In this document: piece by piece, positions 35,031-43,347 of the stretch | How the letters are laid out: every line of letters starts with the position of its first letter | Position numbering within the stretch: position 1 is the stretch's first letter | From: WQXF01 sp031553615 | Lineage (GTDB): Bacteria; Bacillota; Clostridia; Christensenellales; Aristaeellaceae | NCBI GenBank assembly: GCA_031553615.1 | Contig: JAVBLJ010000062.1 | Span: 1-64,000, forward strand | Direction: 5' to 3' | DNA: 64,000 nucleotides | Position numbers and translations under genes: made by a program | Notes under the pieces: generated by a model | Told to the model about the DNA's origin: nothing | Seen by the model: only the letters and a program-made list of their open reading frames with translations | Databases searched by the model: none

Positions 35031-36935
35031 CTAAGCCCAGTGCAGGGTGAACGTGAAGCAGGCACCCTCGCCCGCGGTGCTGGCCACGGTGATCTCTTCG
35101 CCTAACAGCGTCAGTATTTCGCGCGCAATCGCCAAGCCCAGACCGGTTCCATTCCCTTGATGCGCCTTATCGGCCTTGTAGAAGCGCTCGAACACGTGCG
35201 GTAGATCGCTTTCCGCAATGCCCATACCGCTATCGCGCACCGTGATGTGCAGCGCGTTTGAAGTTGGTACAGCGCTGATCTCGATATGTCCACCCTCCGG
35301 GGTGTACTTGATGGCATTGTCCAGCAGCGTCACCAGCACCTGTTCCGTACGGTCCGGGTTGCCGAGCACCTCCCGCACCGGCTCCTCGGGCAAGCGCAAG
35401 GAAAGTGTTTGGCCGTGATCCTCGGTGTGAGCCTCAAACTTTGCGTACACCTCGTGCAGCATGTGCACCGGATCGAAGGCATGCTTCTCCAGCGAGAGCA
35501 CCCCGGATTGCAGGCGGGAGAGCTCCAGCATGTCGCTGACCAAGCGGGAAAGGCGATGCGTTTCCCGCAGCATTACGCCATACAGACGGTCCCGGTCGAC
35601 CTCGCTGATCACCAATCCATCGCGCAGCGGCTCAATGAGAGCGCGCAGCGCGGTGAGCGGGGTGCGCAGCTCGTGCGATACGTTGGCCACGTAATCGCGC
35701 CGCGTCTGTTCGAGCCGCTCTTCTTGGGTGATATCGCGGAACACGCCCACCGCCCCGGCGACCCGTCCCTCCTCATCCTCCAACGCCGCGATGGAGACCT
35801 GCACCACCGCATCGCCATCGCGCAAGGTGATCATGGCCGCTTCGCGGCCGGAGAGCACTGCATCGTAGGCGGCCCAGACCTCGGCGCGCGGCACCACGGC
35901 CAAGCGGGCATCGTCGCCGCCCTCGGCAGCCCATGCATTCTGCTGCGGACGCTGGAAGAGCGTCTGCATGGCGGGGTTCACGTGGGTCAGCGCACCCTGC
36001 GCGTCCAGCGCCACGATGCCCTCGGAAAGGCCGTTGAGTATCCGGCGCAGGCGGGTGCGCTCCACCATCAACTCGGAGATGGTGCGTCCCAGCTCGCCCG
36101 ATAGGTAGTTGAGTGCGCCGCCCAGTTCGCCGATCTCGCCGCGCATCTCGGTATCGGCGCGCACCGAGAAATCGCCCCCCGCCATCGAAAGCGCGATGTT
36201 GCGCATTTGATTCATGGGGCGGGCCAACCTACGCGCCACCATGTACGCGATGGGCAGCATGAGCAGCATGACGATGAACAGCGCGAGCATGAGCGTATTG
36301 GTGAGGCTGCGCATGCCCGAAACTACCTCGGTCATGGTCTGTGCCATGAACACGCCGCCGATGACTTCTTCCTCGTAGAGAATCGGCACGCCCACCAGCA
36401 CCAGGTCCGCTTCCTGCGGGAAGTGGGCATTGACCTCGGGCGTTTGGGTGGGGGGGGCTTTGTAGCCCAGCAAAAAATCGCTCAAGGTGGAGTTGGCACC
36501 TTCGGATTGCCGCTCCTCCCCGCCGTCGTCGGAGGTAAGCGTGGATAAACGGCCGATGTGGACGGTCTCCTGCCCGGCGAACACCTCGGCCAGCACGCTG
36601 TCGATGGAGGTAGGCAAGCCGAAAGTCTTGCCGCCACGCTGGGTGGTGATCAGGGCTTGTCCCGCCGTGTTGACCACCCACATGTAGGCGTCCCACTGGG
36701 TGGTATTGTTGCGCAGCAGCGTCATAAGCATATTGAGCGATATGTTTCCGCTTTCTTCGTGCTCCACCAGCGAGGCGATCAGGCGGGCCTTGGGCAGCAT
36801 TTCTTCGCTGCGCTTTCCGGCAAATATGCGCGGGGATACCGCCTGGTAGATGAGCCCCGAAAGCATCGCGGAAAGCAACAATGAAGAAAGAACAAGAAGC
36901 AGCGTGCGCCGAAGCAGCGCGCTGCGAAGGATCAT
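35031..36935 (-). CDS. PhoR/WalK-type membrane sensor histidine kinase
   Basis: 634 residues. Transmembrane helix 1 (about 8-31), an extracytoplasmic sensor domain (32-195), transmembrane helix 2 (about 205-227), HAMP (MARRLARPMNQMRN), PAS (about 290-400), HisKA with ANVSHELRTPLTALRALIEP, and HATPase with DNAIKYTPEGGH, DSGMGIAESDLPHVFERFYK and GTGLGLAIAREIL. Overlaps the regulator gene's stop as ATGA, so it is its cognate kinase. The domain order matches PhoR (phosphate) and WalK (wall); no pst or walHI genes are nearby, so the signal is undecided. Confidence 0.92.
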   Translation of the reverse strand: MILRSALLRRTLLLVLSSLLLSAMLSGLIYQAVSPRIFAGKRSEEMLPKARLIASLVEHEESGNISLNMLMTLLRNNTTQWDAYMWVVNTAGQALITTQRGGKTFGLPTSIDSVLAEVFAGQETVHIGRLSTLTSDDGGEERQSEGANSTLSDFLLGYKAPPTQTPEVNAHFPQEADLVLVGVPILYEEEVIGGVFMAQTMTEVVSGMRSLTNTLMLALFIVMLLMLPIAYMVARRLARPMNQMRNIALSMAGGDFSVRADTEMRGEIGELGGALNYLSGELGRTISELMVERTRLRRILNGLSEGIVALDAQGALTHVNPAMQTLFQRPQQNAWAAEGGDDARLAVVPRAEVWAAYDAVLSGREAAMITLRDGDAVVQVSIAALEDEEGRVAGAVGVFRDITQEERLEQTRRDYVANVSHELRTPLTALRALIEPLRDGLVISEVDRDRLYGVMLRETHRLSRLVSDMLELSRLQSGVLSLEKHAFDPVHMLHEVYAKFEAHTEDHGQTLSLRLPEEPVREVLGNPDRTEQVLVTLLDNAIKYTPEGGHIEISAVPTSNALHITVRDSGMGIAESDLPHVFERFYKADKAHQGNGTGLGLAIAREILTLLGEEITVASTAGEGACFTFTLHWA

Positions 36936-37636
36936 GGGGTCACCTCAAACTTGTAGCCCACGCCGTACACGGTCACGATCTCCCAGCCGCTGGGTACATC
37001 GGAAGCCAGCTTTTGCCGCAAGCGCTTGATGTGGGTATCCACGGTGCGCGTATCGCCAAAAAAATCGTAGCCCCATATGCGTGAAAGTATCTGCTCGCGC
37101 TCGAACACGCGGCCGGGGTGGCTGGCCAGCAGGTTGAGCAGCTCGACCTCGCGCGGGGTACAGGGCACGGGCTCTCCGCCCACCTTTATGAGATAGCGCT
37201 CGGGCTGAATTTCGAGATTGCCAAATTGCAGCGTGGTCAGCTGCTCCTCGGGCAGGGCATCCGCATCCATGGTGCGGCGCAACACCGCCTTGATGCGGGA
37301 TATTACCTCCCGTGGGCTGAATGGCTTTACGATATAATCATCCGCCCCCAACTCCAGACCCAGGATGCGGTCGATCTCCTCGCCGCGCGCGGTGAGCATA
37401 ATCACCGGAAGGCGCGAGGTCTTGCGCAGCGTGCGGCAGACCTCGATGCCCGACATACGCGGCATCATGAGGTCGAGCACCATGAGGTCAAAGCTCTGCT
37501 GCGCAACCTTTGCAAGCGCTTCCTCTCCATCGTAGGCGGAAGCGTGCGAAAACTTTTCGGCATCCAAGTAAAGCGACAGCGATTGATGAACCACCGGATC
37601 ATCGTCGCAGATCAAGATGTGCGGACTGGTATTCAT
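36932..37636 (-). CDS. OmpR/PhoP-family response regulator
   Basis: 234 residues. Receiver domain with acidic pocket ICDDDPVV, phospho-Asp in LVLDLMMPRMSG, switch Thr in IMLTARGEE and Lys in DDYIVKPFSPRE. Then the winged-helix DNA-binding domain with LTPREVELL-type core (VPCTPREVELLNLLAS) and RTVDTHIKRLRQKL. ATG 37636 with GAGGTG at 6 nt. Forms a two-gene system with the downstream kinase. Confidence 0.94.
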   Translation of the reverse strand: MNTSPHILICDDDPVVHQSLSLYLDAEKFSHASAYDGEEALAKVAQQSFDLMVLDLMMPRMSGIEVCRTLRKTSRLPVIMLTARGEEIDRILGLELGADDYIVKPFSPREVISRIKAVLRRTMDADALPEEQLTTLQFGNLEIQPERYLIKVGGEPVPCTPREVELLNLLASHPGRVFEREQILSRIWGYDFFGDTRTVDTHIKRLRQKLASDVPSGWEIVTVYGVGYKFEVTP

Positions 37637-37723
37637 AGCGATCACCTCAGGGTGAGTGTACCGAACAATTGTGTCAGTGGTGTGTACTGCCTATGACGAA
37701 ACAATCGCCAAACGAACCGCCGC

Positions 37724-38137
37724 CTAGCGCGGCTTTTCCGAAAGGTAGCGCTCCAGCCTTCGCACCACCTCATTGCTGGCGACATGCTCCAGGCGGCAGG
37801 CCTCCGCATCGGCCTCCGCTTCGCCCAACCCCAATTGGTGCTGGAAGAAGGAGCGCCAAACCTCGTGCCGCCAGGTGACGCGATGGGCGGCGGCGATGCC
37901 CTCCTCGGTGAGCCGGATGCCCCGGTAGGGCTCCTGCGTTACCAATCCAGCGGCCTTGAGCACGTGCAGCGCCTTGTTGACGCTCACTTTGGATACCGCC
38001 AACTTTTCCGCCACGTCGACCGAGCGCACGATTTCATCGCGATGCGAAAGCTCGTGGATCACGTCCAGGTAGCTTTCTGCGGAAGCGCTCAGCGGATCAT
38101 CGAGCGACGCAGGCAGATTGGAATGCGATGTTGACAT
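37724..38137 (-). CDS. DtxR/MntR-family metal-dependent repressor
   Basis: 137 residues. N-terminal winged helix-turn-helix (about 17-75, VDVAEKLAVSKVSVNKALHVLK). C-terminal metal-binding and dimer domain with EAEADAEACRLEHVASNEVVRRLERYL, split across residues 107-133, which holds the Cys/Glu/His ligands of the DtxR-MntR type. It lacks a C-terminal SH3 domain, like MntR. No manganese or iron transporter is adjacent. The cysteine at the ligand position is closer to the iron-sensing DtxR/IdeR site than to MntR, but I cannot settle which metal. ATG with CGGAGG. Confidence 0.85.
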   Translation of the reverse strand: MSTSHSNLPASLDDPLSASAESYLDVIHELSHRDEIVRSVDVAEKLAVSKVSVNKALHVLKAAGLVTQEPYRGIRLTEEGIAAAHRVTWRHEVWRSFFQHQLGLGEAEADAEACRLEHVASNEVVRRLERYLSEKPR

Positions 38138-38170
38138 GTTTACCTCCGAAGCGACAGGTTGTTCTTTCTC

Positions 38171-38213
38171 ATTACAGCTCTTTATTATACAGCCCTTTAT
38201 TATACAGCCCTTT
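38171..38213. repeat. 15-bp tandem repeat, about three copies
   Basis: ATTATACAGCCCTTT occurs twice exactly (38184-38198, 38199-38213), preceded by a 13-bp variant at 38171. Located in the spacer between the SH3 protein gene and the DtxR-type gene. Contains TATAC sequences that could act as -10 elements. Confidence 0.85.
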
Positions 38214-38231
38214 ATTGTGAACCAATGAGCT

Positions 38232-38975
38232 CTAATCCACTATGGATACGAAGGGGGCCATCATGTAGCCCACCTTGCCTTTGACAATCACCTTGTGCCA
38301 CCCAATGCCGCGAACGAGCACGATGAGCGGAGTATCGGCCGCATAAGAGCCCAGGATGGGCGCGGTGTTAACCGGGCCCCCGCGCAGGTTCACCTTGCCC
38401 TTGTTGGGGGAGACAACGAGGCGTTCCTCCCACACGATCTGATCGAACATGCGAAGCAGCCCCGTGGACATATAGCCGGTCTTGCCCCCCGAGGTGGTCA
38501 CCTTGGAATACACATCGCCATACAGCGTGATGGATACGCTGCTCCCGTTGTTCACGCGGGTGATGACCGACGCGGTGGATTTGGGCCCGGTGCGCAGGTT
38601 GACGTAGTTCGAAGGCCCCGCGACCGTGGCACTGATGGGGTAAACAAACTTTCCATTGGTCAATGCGTAGTTGTCGCAATACAGCACGTACTTGGTTAGC
38701 ACGTATCCGTTGCGGCCATCGCCGGCGGCCACGAAGTAGTAATCCCTTTCGGGGCGTCCGCCGATGATGCGGAACCATGATCCAGCCGGGTAACTCTTGA
38801 CGAGCTTCGCACTGGCGCTCGGCTCTGCGCGCATGTTCAGCGTTCCGCCGATCACCATGCCGTATGCATCGTGGTCTTGTGCGAGCATACCGGTGTAATC
38901 GTCATCGGCTAGCGCCGCCGGGAAGAACGCCAGAAGCAGCGCAAGCACCAACCATACCGCTGCCAATCTACGCAT
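38232..38975 (-). CDS. Secreted protein with three bacterial SH3 domains
   Basis: 247 residues. Signal peptide 1-23 (RRLAAVWLVLALLLAFFPAALA), then three SH3b repeats, each with an N-[LM]R motif: GGTLNMRAEPSASA (about 42), SNYVNLRTGPKST (about 127) and KGKVNLRGGPVNTAP (about 195). Such domains bind peptidoglycan peptides. No catalytic domain is present, so it is probably a wall-binding or adaptor protein. ATG with AGAGGAGG. Confidence 0.88.
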   Translation of the reverse strand: MRRLAAVWLVLALLLAFFPAALADDDYTGMLAQDHDAYGMVIGGTLNMRAEPSASAKLVKSYPAGSWFRIIGGRPERDYYFVAAGDGRNGYVLTKYVLYCDNYALTNGKFVYPISATVAGPSNYVNLRTGPKSTASVITRVNNGSSVSITLYGDVYSKVTTSGGKTGYMSTGLLRMFDQIVWEERLVVSPNKGKVNLRGGPVNTAPILGSYAADTPLIVLVRGIGWHKVIVKGKVGYMMAPFVSIVD

Positions 38976-39039
38976 GGTATAACCTCCTCTGCCCTTTTAG
39001 ACCCTGTACCCCAAGAGGAAAGCATCGTGAAAGCCAGGT

Positions 39040-40962
39040 TTATGATTCTGCGACAACCGGAAACTGACTTATGCGAAGCTGGGTGCTCCCGTAGGGGGTC
39101 AGCCGCAGCGTGGTGGGCGCAGCTTGATCCACAGCGGGCGCGATGGGCGGGGCATCAGCGCTTCCGTCCTTCGCCTTCCAATCGGACAGGGGCACGGCGC
39201 ACACTTCCACCGCAAGTGGGTTGTCTTGCCCAAAGGGAGCGACGCGCGATGGATCGAAGTGCACCCGGCTCTCTTCGCCGGGAAGGAGAGCGTACGCCCA
39301 GGGTTGATCCTGGGGCCAACGCTGCGGAACCTCGCCCGCACATTCCGGCGCAAGCGCCAGCAACAAGGGACCCCGCGAAAGCGCAGCGGAGCGGTGGTAC
39401 CACTCGCTGATGCGCACCTGCATGGGCAGGTTCAAGGTTACGACGTCGCCGGGGTTCCAGGTGCGGTTCAACACACAAAACGCGCCGGAGCTGCACTCCT
39501 GGTTTTGCTCGCCCGCGGAGACAGTCGCACCCTGCGCCCAGCCGGGGATGCGCAGATGCAGCGGGAAGGCGACAGGCACGCGGGTGTGTACGCTCAGGCG
39601 GATTGCGCCATCGAACGGGTAGGCCGTCTTTACCTCGATGCGCACCGTTGCGCCGCCTACGCGGGCGCGCACCGTGCACGGCGCGTACGATATCGCGGCC
39701 AGCCCGCCATCCTTCGCCGCCATCCAGAGCGAAGCGGCAAAGCCGGGAAATGCCCCGTGCAGCGCGAGGCTCGCGACATCGGTCAGATCGTTCGAAAAAG
39801 CAGACGCATCGGCTGCGGCATTGTACCAGCCGCGTCGCCCAGCGGAAACATCGATCTGGTTCGGCTGCTGCACCCGCTGCCAGCTTCGCATGCCGGATGC
39901 GTAGGCGGCGGGCAACGCGCCAAAGGCCAGCGTTTCCAGTGTGTCGCCGCAGGATGCGCTGCCCAGCGCGGAAAGCAGCGTTTCCAGCGTGGCCATAAGC
40001 GCCGCAAGCGCTTCGGTGCTGGTGCCCTGTGCGGGCGATGCGCCGTTGAGCAGCTCATCGCCGCTAAAGAAAGCACTGGCAAAGCCATGGTGGTGCATCA
40101 GCTTGGCGTAGCCTGCGTCGAAGGCTTCGGCATGTTTGATGCCGCCCGTCCATTGCGCGATGAGCGCGGGGGTTTTTAGGCCCATCGCCACGTTGGCGGC
40201 ATGCGCTTGATGGTAGGTTTGCGCATGAAAGCGGCGCGTATCCGGCTCCGCAGCGTCCATGACCTGGCTCAGCTTGCTCCAGGGCCATTGCTTGCTCATG
40301 GGGGTCTTGATGGGCATGGTATGGCAAAACGCCGTCCAATCCATGCTCTGCGTGTGCAGCTCCCGCGCCAGCTCCAGCAGGAAGCGCTTTTCCGTGGCGC
40401 GATAGAGCCACAGCACGGGCGAAAGCAACTCGCCCGCCCGCGCCGAAGCCCGCATGTCCAGCGGATGCTCGCGCATCGTATCCCACGCATACTTGGCGTA
40501 GCGCAGCATGTGCACCAGCACCTGCTTGTCCGCCGTAGCGGTGTAGGTTTGCTGCAGCAGCTGCATCAGCGCCGCGCGGGCACACCAATCGGCACCGTCC
40601 TCGCCGTAGGGCGGCAGGCAACCATCCTCCCGCTGCGCCAGCATTAGCGCAGCGATGTGCCGATGCGATGCCTCGGTGAGCGCTTTGTGATCCAGCAGGG
40701 AGCCCAGCGGCATCGTCGCCGACAGCAGCGCAATGGTTCGCGCTCCGTTGAGCCCCTCGAAGGCCTCCCTGCGCGGCGAATCGTTTTGAAAATCGCTCTT
40801 AAAAAAGCCAGGCCGGAACGTCGCCAGTGCGTCGATCAATGCCTCCGCCTGCAATTCGAGCTGCGCGCGCAGCCACCCTTCCGGACGAATGGCGCCGAGC
40901 GGCAGCGGGGAAAACGGAATATCCATGAGCGGAGCGCGATGAAAGACCGGCTTTGCTGGCAT
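39040..40962 (-). CDS. DUF1680 (GH127-like) protein lacking the metal-site cysteines
   Basis: 640 residues with the DUF1680 architecture: an (alpha/alpha)6 barrel of roughly 400 residues (FQNDSPRREAFEGLNGARTIALLS, HRHIAALMLAQREDG) followed by beta-sandwich parts (LHLRIPGWAQGATVSAG, LNLPMQVRISEWY). GH127 beta-L-arabinofuranosidases use an E-x-C and a Cys-Cys pair as a zinc site. Here the barrel segment reads STEALAAL, without the cysteine, and no CC pair follows. So sugar specificity, or even catalysis, is uncertain. No signal peptide. ATG 40962 with AGGAGG. Its promoter overlaps a perfect palindrome, so it is probably repressed by a local or distant regulator. Confidence 0.8.
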   Translation of the reverse strand: MPAKPVFHRAPLMDIPFSPLPLGAIRPEGWLRAQLELQAEALIDALATFRPGFFKSDFQNDSPRREAFEGLNGARTIALLSATMPLGSLLDHKALTEASHRHIAALMLAQREDGCLPPYGEDGADWCARAALMQLLQQTYTATADKQVLVHMLRYAKYAWDTMREHPLDMRASARAGELLSPVLWLYRATEKRFLLELARELHTQSMDWTAFCHTMPIKTPMSKQWPWSKLSQVMDAAEPDTRRFHAQTYHQAHAANVAMGLKTPALIAQWTGGIKHAEAFDAGYAKLMHHHGFASAFFSGDELLNGASPAQGTSTEALAALMATLETLLSALGSASCGDTLETLAFGALPAAYASGMRSWQRVQQPNQIDVSAGRRGWYNAAADASAFSNDLTDVASLALHGAFPGFAASLWMAAKDGGLAAISYAPCTVRARVGGATVRIEVKTAYPFDGAIRLSVHTRVPVAFPLHLRIPGWAQGATVSAGEQNQECSSGAFCVLNRTWNPGDVVTLNLPMQVRISEWYHRSAALSRGPLLLALAPECAGEVPQRWPQDQPWAYALLPGEESRVHFDPSRVAPFGQDNPLAVEVCAVPLSDWKAKDGSADAPPIAPAVDQAAPTTLRLTPYGSTQLRISQFPVVAES

Positions 40963-41016
40963 GTAAACCTCCTGCACAGATGCGTGATGCTATCGATTTA
41001 TTGATTATTCAACGAT

Positions 41017-41045
41017 ATTATACAACGCATGGTTCCTCTTGTCGA
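41017..41045 (-). promoter_or_regulatory. Promoter of the DUF1680 gene
   Basis: Minus strand: -35 TCGACA (41045-41040), 17-bp spacer, consensus -10 TATAAT (41022-41017), 55 bp before the ATG at 40962. The palindrome at 41026-41055 covers the spacer and -35. Confidence 0.7.
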
Positions 41046-41055
41046 GAACCATGCG
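41026..41055. promoter_or_regulatory. Inverted repeat over the promoter: operator or thrS terminator
   Basis: Arms CGCATGGTTC (41026-41035) and GAACCATGCG (41046-41055) are perfect, separated by 10 bp, and overlap the -35 and spacer of the DUF1680 promoter. It also lies 46 bp after the thrS stop, so it could fold as a terminator hairpin, but no T-run follows. I favour an operator of the dimeric repressor type. Confidence 0.6.
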
Positions 41056-41100
41056 CTGTACAGAACTATTTTGAGAACTTTTTGTGTGGATTTGTTTGGT

Positions 41101-42888
41101 TTAGCGCACCCTGGTGCGGATTTCCGCCAGCAAACGAGTAAGCACATCCTGCGGCTCCTGCACGCCCAGGTCGCCATCCTTGCGCGAACGGGCCGCCACC
41201 GTGCGATCCTCGACTTCCTTATCGCCGACGACCAGCATGTAGGGCACCTTCTCCATCTGCGCCTCGCGAATCTTGAAGCCGATCTTTTCGTTGCGCAGAT
41301 CGAGCTCCACGCGAATCCCGGAGGCGCGCAGCAGGGTTTCAACCTCGCGCGCCCAATCGTCGCAGCGTTCGGTGATGGTGAGCACCTTCACCTGCGTGGG
41401 CGCAAGCCAGGTGGGGAAAGCACCCGCGTACTTTTCGATCAGCAGCGCCAGCGTGCGCTCGTAGCAGCCAATGGAGGTGCGGTGCAGGATGACGGGATGC
41501 TTCTTCTGCCCATCGCTGTCGGTGTAGGTCATGCCAAAGCGCTCGGCTAGCTGGAAGTCGATCTGGATGGTGATGAGCGTATCTTCCTTGCCGTGTACGT
41601 TGCGCATTTGGATATCGAGCTTCGGGCCATAGAAAGCGGCTTCGCCATCCTCGGCCGTGTAGTCGATGCCCATGCTGTCCAGGATTTCCTGCATGAATAC
41701 CTGGGTGCTCTCCCATACCTCGGCGTCGCCGATGTACTTCTCCCGGTTGTTCGGGTCCCACTTGGAGAAGCGGTAGCTCGCATCCTCGCGCAGGCCCAGG
41801 GTATCGAGCATGAACTGCGCCAACTCCACGCAGCCGCGGAATTCGGCTTCCACCTGATCGGGCCGGCAGGCCAAGTGACCTTCGGAGATGGTGAACTGCC
41901 GCACGCGGATCAGGCCGTGCATTTCGCCCGAGGATTCGTTGCGGAAGAGCGTGGAGGTTTCGTTGTAGCGCAGGGGCAGATCGCGATACGAGCGGGTGCG
42001 GTTCAGGTAGGCCTGGAACTGGAAGGGGCAGGTCATGGGCCGCAAGGCCAGCACTTCTTCGCCGCGCGCATCCATCTCCTTGTCGCCCAGCACGAACATG
42101 CCCTCGTAGTAGTGATCCCAGTGGCCGGACACCTTGAAAAGATCGGACTTGGCCATGAGCGGAGATTTTGTGAGCAGGTAACCGCGCTGCTCCTCCTCAT
42201 CCTCCACAAAGCGCTGCAGCAGCTGCACCACACGCGCGCCCTTGGGCAGCAGAATGGGCAGGCCTTGGCCGATGAGATCGGAGGTGGTGAACAGCTCGAG
42301 CTCGCGGCCCAGCTTGTTGTGGTCGCGGCGCTTTGCTTCCTCCAGTTGGGTCACGTACGCCTCCAGCGCTTCGCGGGAATCAAAGGCCGTGCCGTAGATG
42401 CGCTGCAGCATCTTGTTCTTTTCGCTGCCGCGCCAGTACGCGCCCGCAGCCTGCAGCAGCTTGACCGCCTTCACCTTGCCGGCGGAGGGCATGTGCGGCC
42501 CCGCGCACAGATCGACGAAATCCTCCATTTTGTAGAAGGAGAGCTCCTCGCCTTCGGGCAGGTCCTCAATCAGCTCCACCTTGTAGGGCTCGTTCTTTTC
42601 GCGCATGAGGGCGATGGCCTCCTCGCGCGGCAGCACGAAGCGCTCGAGCTTGGCGTTGCGCTTGATGATGCGCTGCATTTCCTTTTCGATCTCCTGCAAA
42701 TCTTGCGAGGTGAACGGCGCATCCACATCAAAATCGTAGTAAAAACCGGTATCGATGGCCGGTCCGATGGCCAGCTTGGCGGCAGGAAACAGCTTTTTGA
42801 CCGCCTGCGCCAGCACATGCGAGGCCGTGTGCCGCAGCGTGCGCAGCTCCTGATTCTCCTGTTGCACTTCCTTGCGGATTTCTCCCAT
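41101..42888 (-). CDS. thrS: Threonyl-tRNA synthetase, form without TGS domain
   Basis: Charges tRNA-Thr. 595 residues. It starts directly at the editing domain (LRHTASHVLAQAVKKLFP, zinc-like HxxxH; DLCAGPHMPSAGKVKAVKLL). The class II catalytic core has motif 2 region LPLRYNETSTLFRNESSGEMHGLIRVRQFT (split), zinc ligand in RPMTCPFQFQAYL, and motif 3 VILHRTSIGCYERTLALLIE with IGCYER in place of the common IGGYER-type loop. The anticodon-binding domain closes it (about 500-595). The ~60-residue TGS domain of standard ThrS is absent. ATG 42888. Controlled by the T-box leader upstream. Confidence 0.95.
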   Translation of the reverse strand: MGEIRKEVQQENQELRTLRHTASHVLAQAVKKLFPAAKLAIGPAIDTGFYYDFDVDAPFTSQDLQEIEKEMQRIIKRNAKLERFVLPREEAIALMREKNEPYKVELIEDLPEGEELSFYKMEDFVDLCAGPHMPSAGKVKAVKLLQAAGAYWRGSEKNKMLQRIYGTAFDSREALEAYVTQLEEAKRRDHNKLGRELELFTTSDLIGQGLPILLPKGARVVQLLQRFVEDEEEQRGYLLTKSPLMAKSDLFKVSGHWDHYYEGMFVLGDKEMDARGEEVLALRPMTCPFQFQAYLNRTRSYRDLPLRYNETSTLFRNESSGEMHGLIRVRQFTISEGHLACRPDQVEAEFRGCVELAQFMLDTLGLREDASYRFSKWDPNNREKYIGDAEVWESTQVFMQEILDSMGIDYTAEDGEAAFYGPKLDIQMRNVHGKEDTLITIQIDFQLAERFGMTYTDSDGQKKHPVILHRTSIGCYERTLALLIEKYAGAFPTWLAPTQVKVLTITERCDDWAREVETLLRASGIRVELDLRNEKIGFKIREAQMEKVPYMLVVGDKEVEDRTVAARSRKDGDLGVQEPQDVLTRLLAEIRTRVR

Positions 42889-42965
42889 GGTGATTCACTC
42901 CTGTTCTTTTCGTTCGTTTCAGTCGTCCATAAGGTTGGCACGGTTCTGGCGGCGCTGTTTTTGAA

Positions 42966-43235
42966 TACGAAAAAGCCCGCCCCAATGAGGGGCGAGCTCG
43001 TATTGGCTCGCGGTTCCACCCTGCTTCCGTCTGCTGCTCGATCTTTGCAATCTCTGCGGTTTGATCTGGAACAGCAAGCGCTTTGGTGAGGCTCTATCGC
43101 TCCCCATGCGGTTCGCTCCGGGGGTGGTCTTCGGCGATACTCGGCCTGCGCAGGCTTTCAGCCAATGGTCTGCGCTCTCTGGAGGCGAGGGATCACGTAC
43201 TCTTCCCCATCCTTGCGAATGATTTGGATTTTAAA
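42966..43235 (-). promoter_or_regulatory. T-box riboswitch (tRNA-Thr), thrS leader
   Basis: A ~270-nt leader with the T-box sequence AGGGTGGAACCGCG (43022-43009), which pairs with the uncharged tRNA CCA end. An intrinsic terminator follows: stem GCTCGCCCC/GGGGCGGGC (42997-42975) then TTTTT (42974-42970). Stem I apical sequence CCAGAGAGCGCAG and GGCTGAAAGCC are visible near 43180-43150. The specifier is probably ACC in GAAGACCACCCC near 43120, a threonine codon, matching the downstream gene. Uncharged tRNA-Thr should stabilise the antiterminator and switch thrS on. This accounts for the 459-bp gap 42889-43347. Confidence 0.92.
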
Positions 43236-43237
43236 AT

Positions 43238-43266
43238 AGTATATGCTCCGCGCGCAGCGCTGTCAA
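43238..43266 (-). promoter_or_regulatory. Sigma-A promoter of thrS
   Basis: Minus strand: consensus -35 TTGACA (43266-43261), exact 17-bp spacer, -10 TATACT (43243-43238). Transcription would begin near 43231, at the 5' end of the T-box leader. Confidence 0.9.
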
Positions 43267-43347
43267 CCCTTATTTCGCATCCTTAAGAATTATGCGGAAA
43301 CACCCAGAAAACAGCTCCGGAAACAGCTCCGGAAACACGCGAGAACA

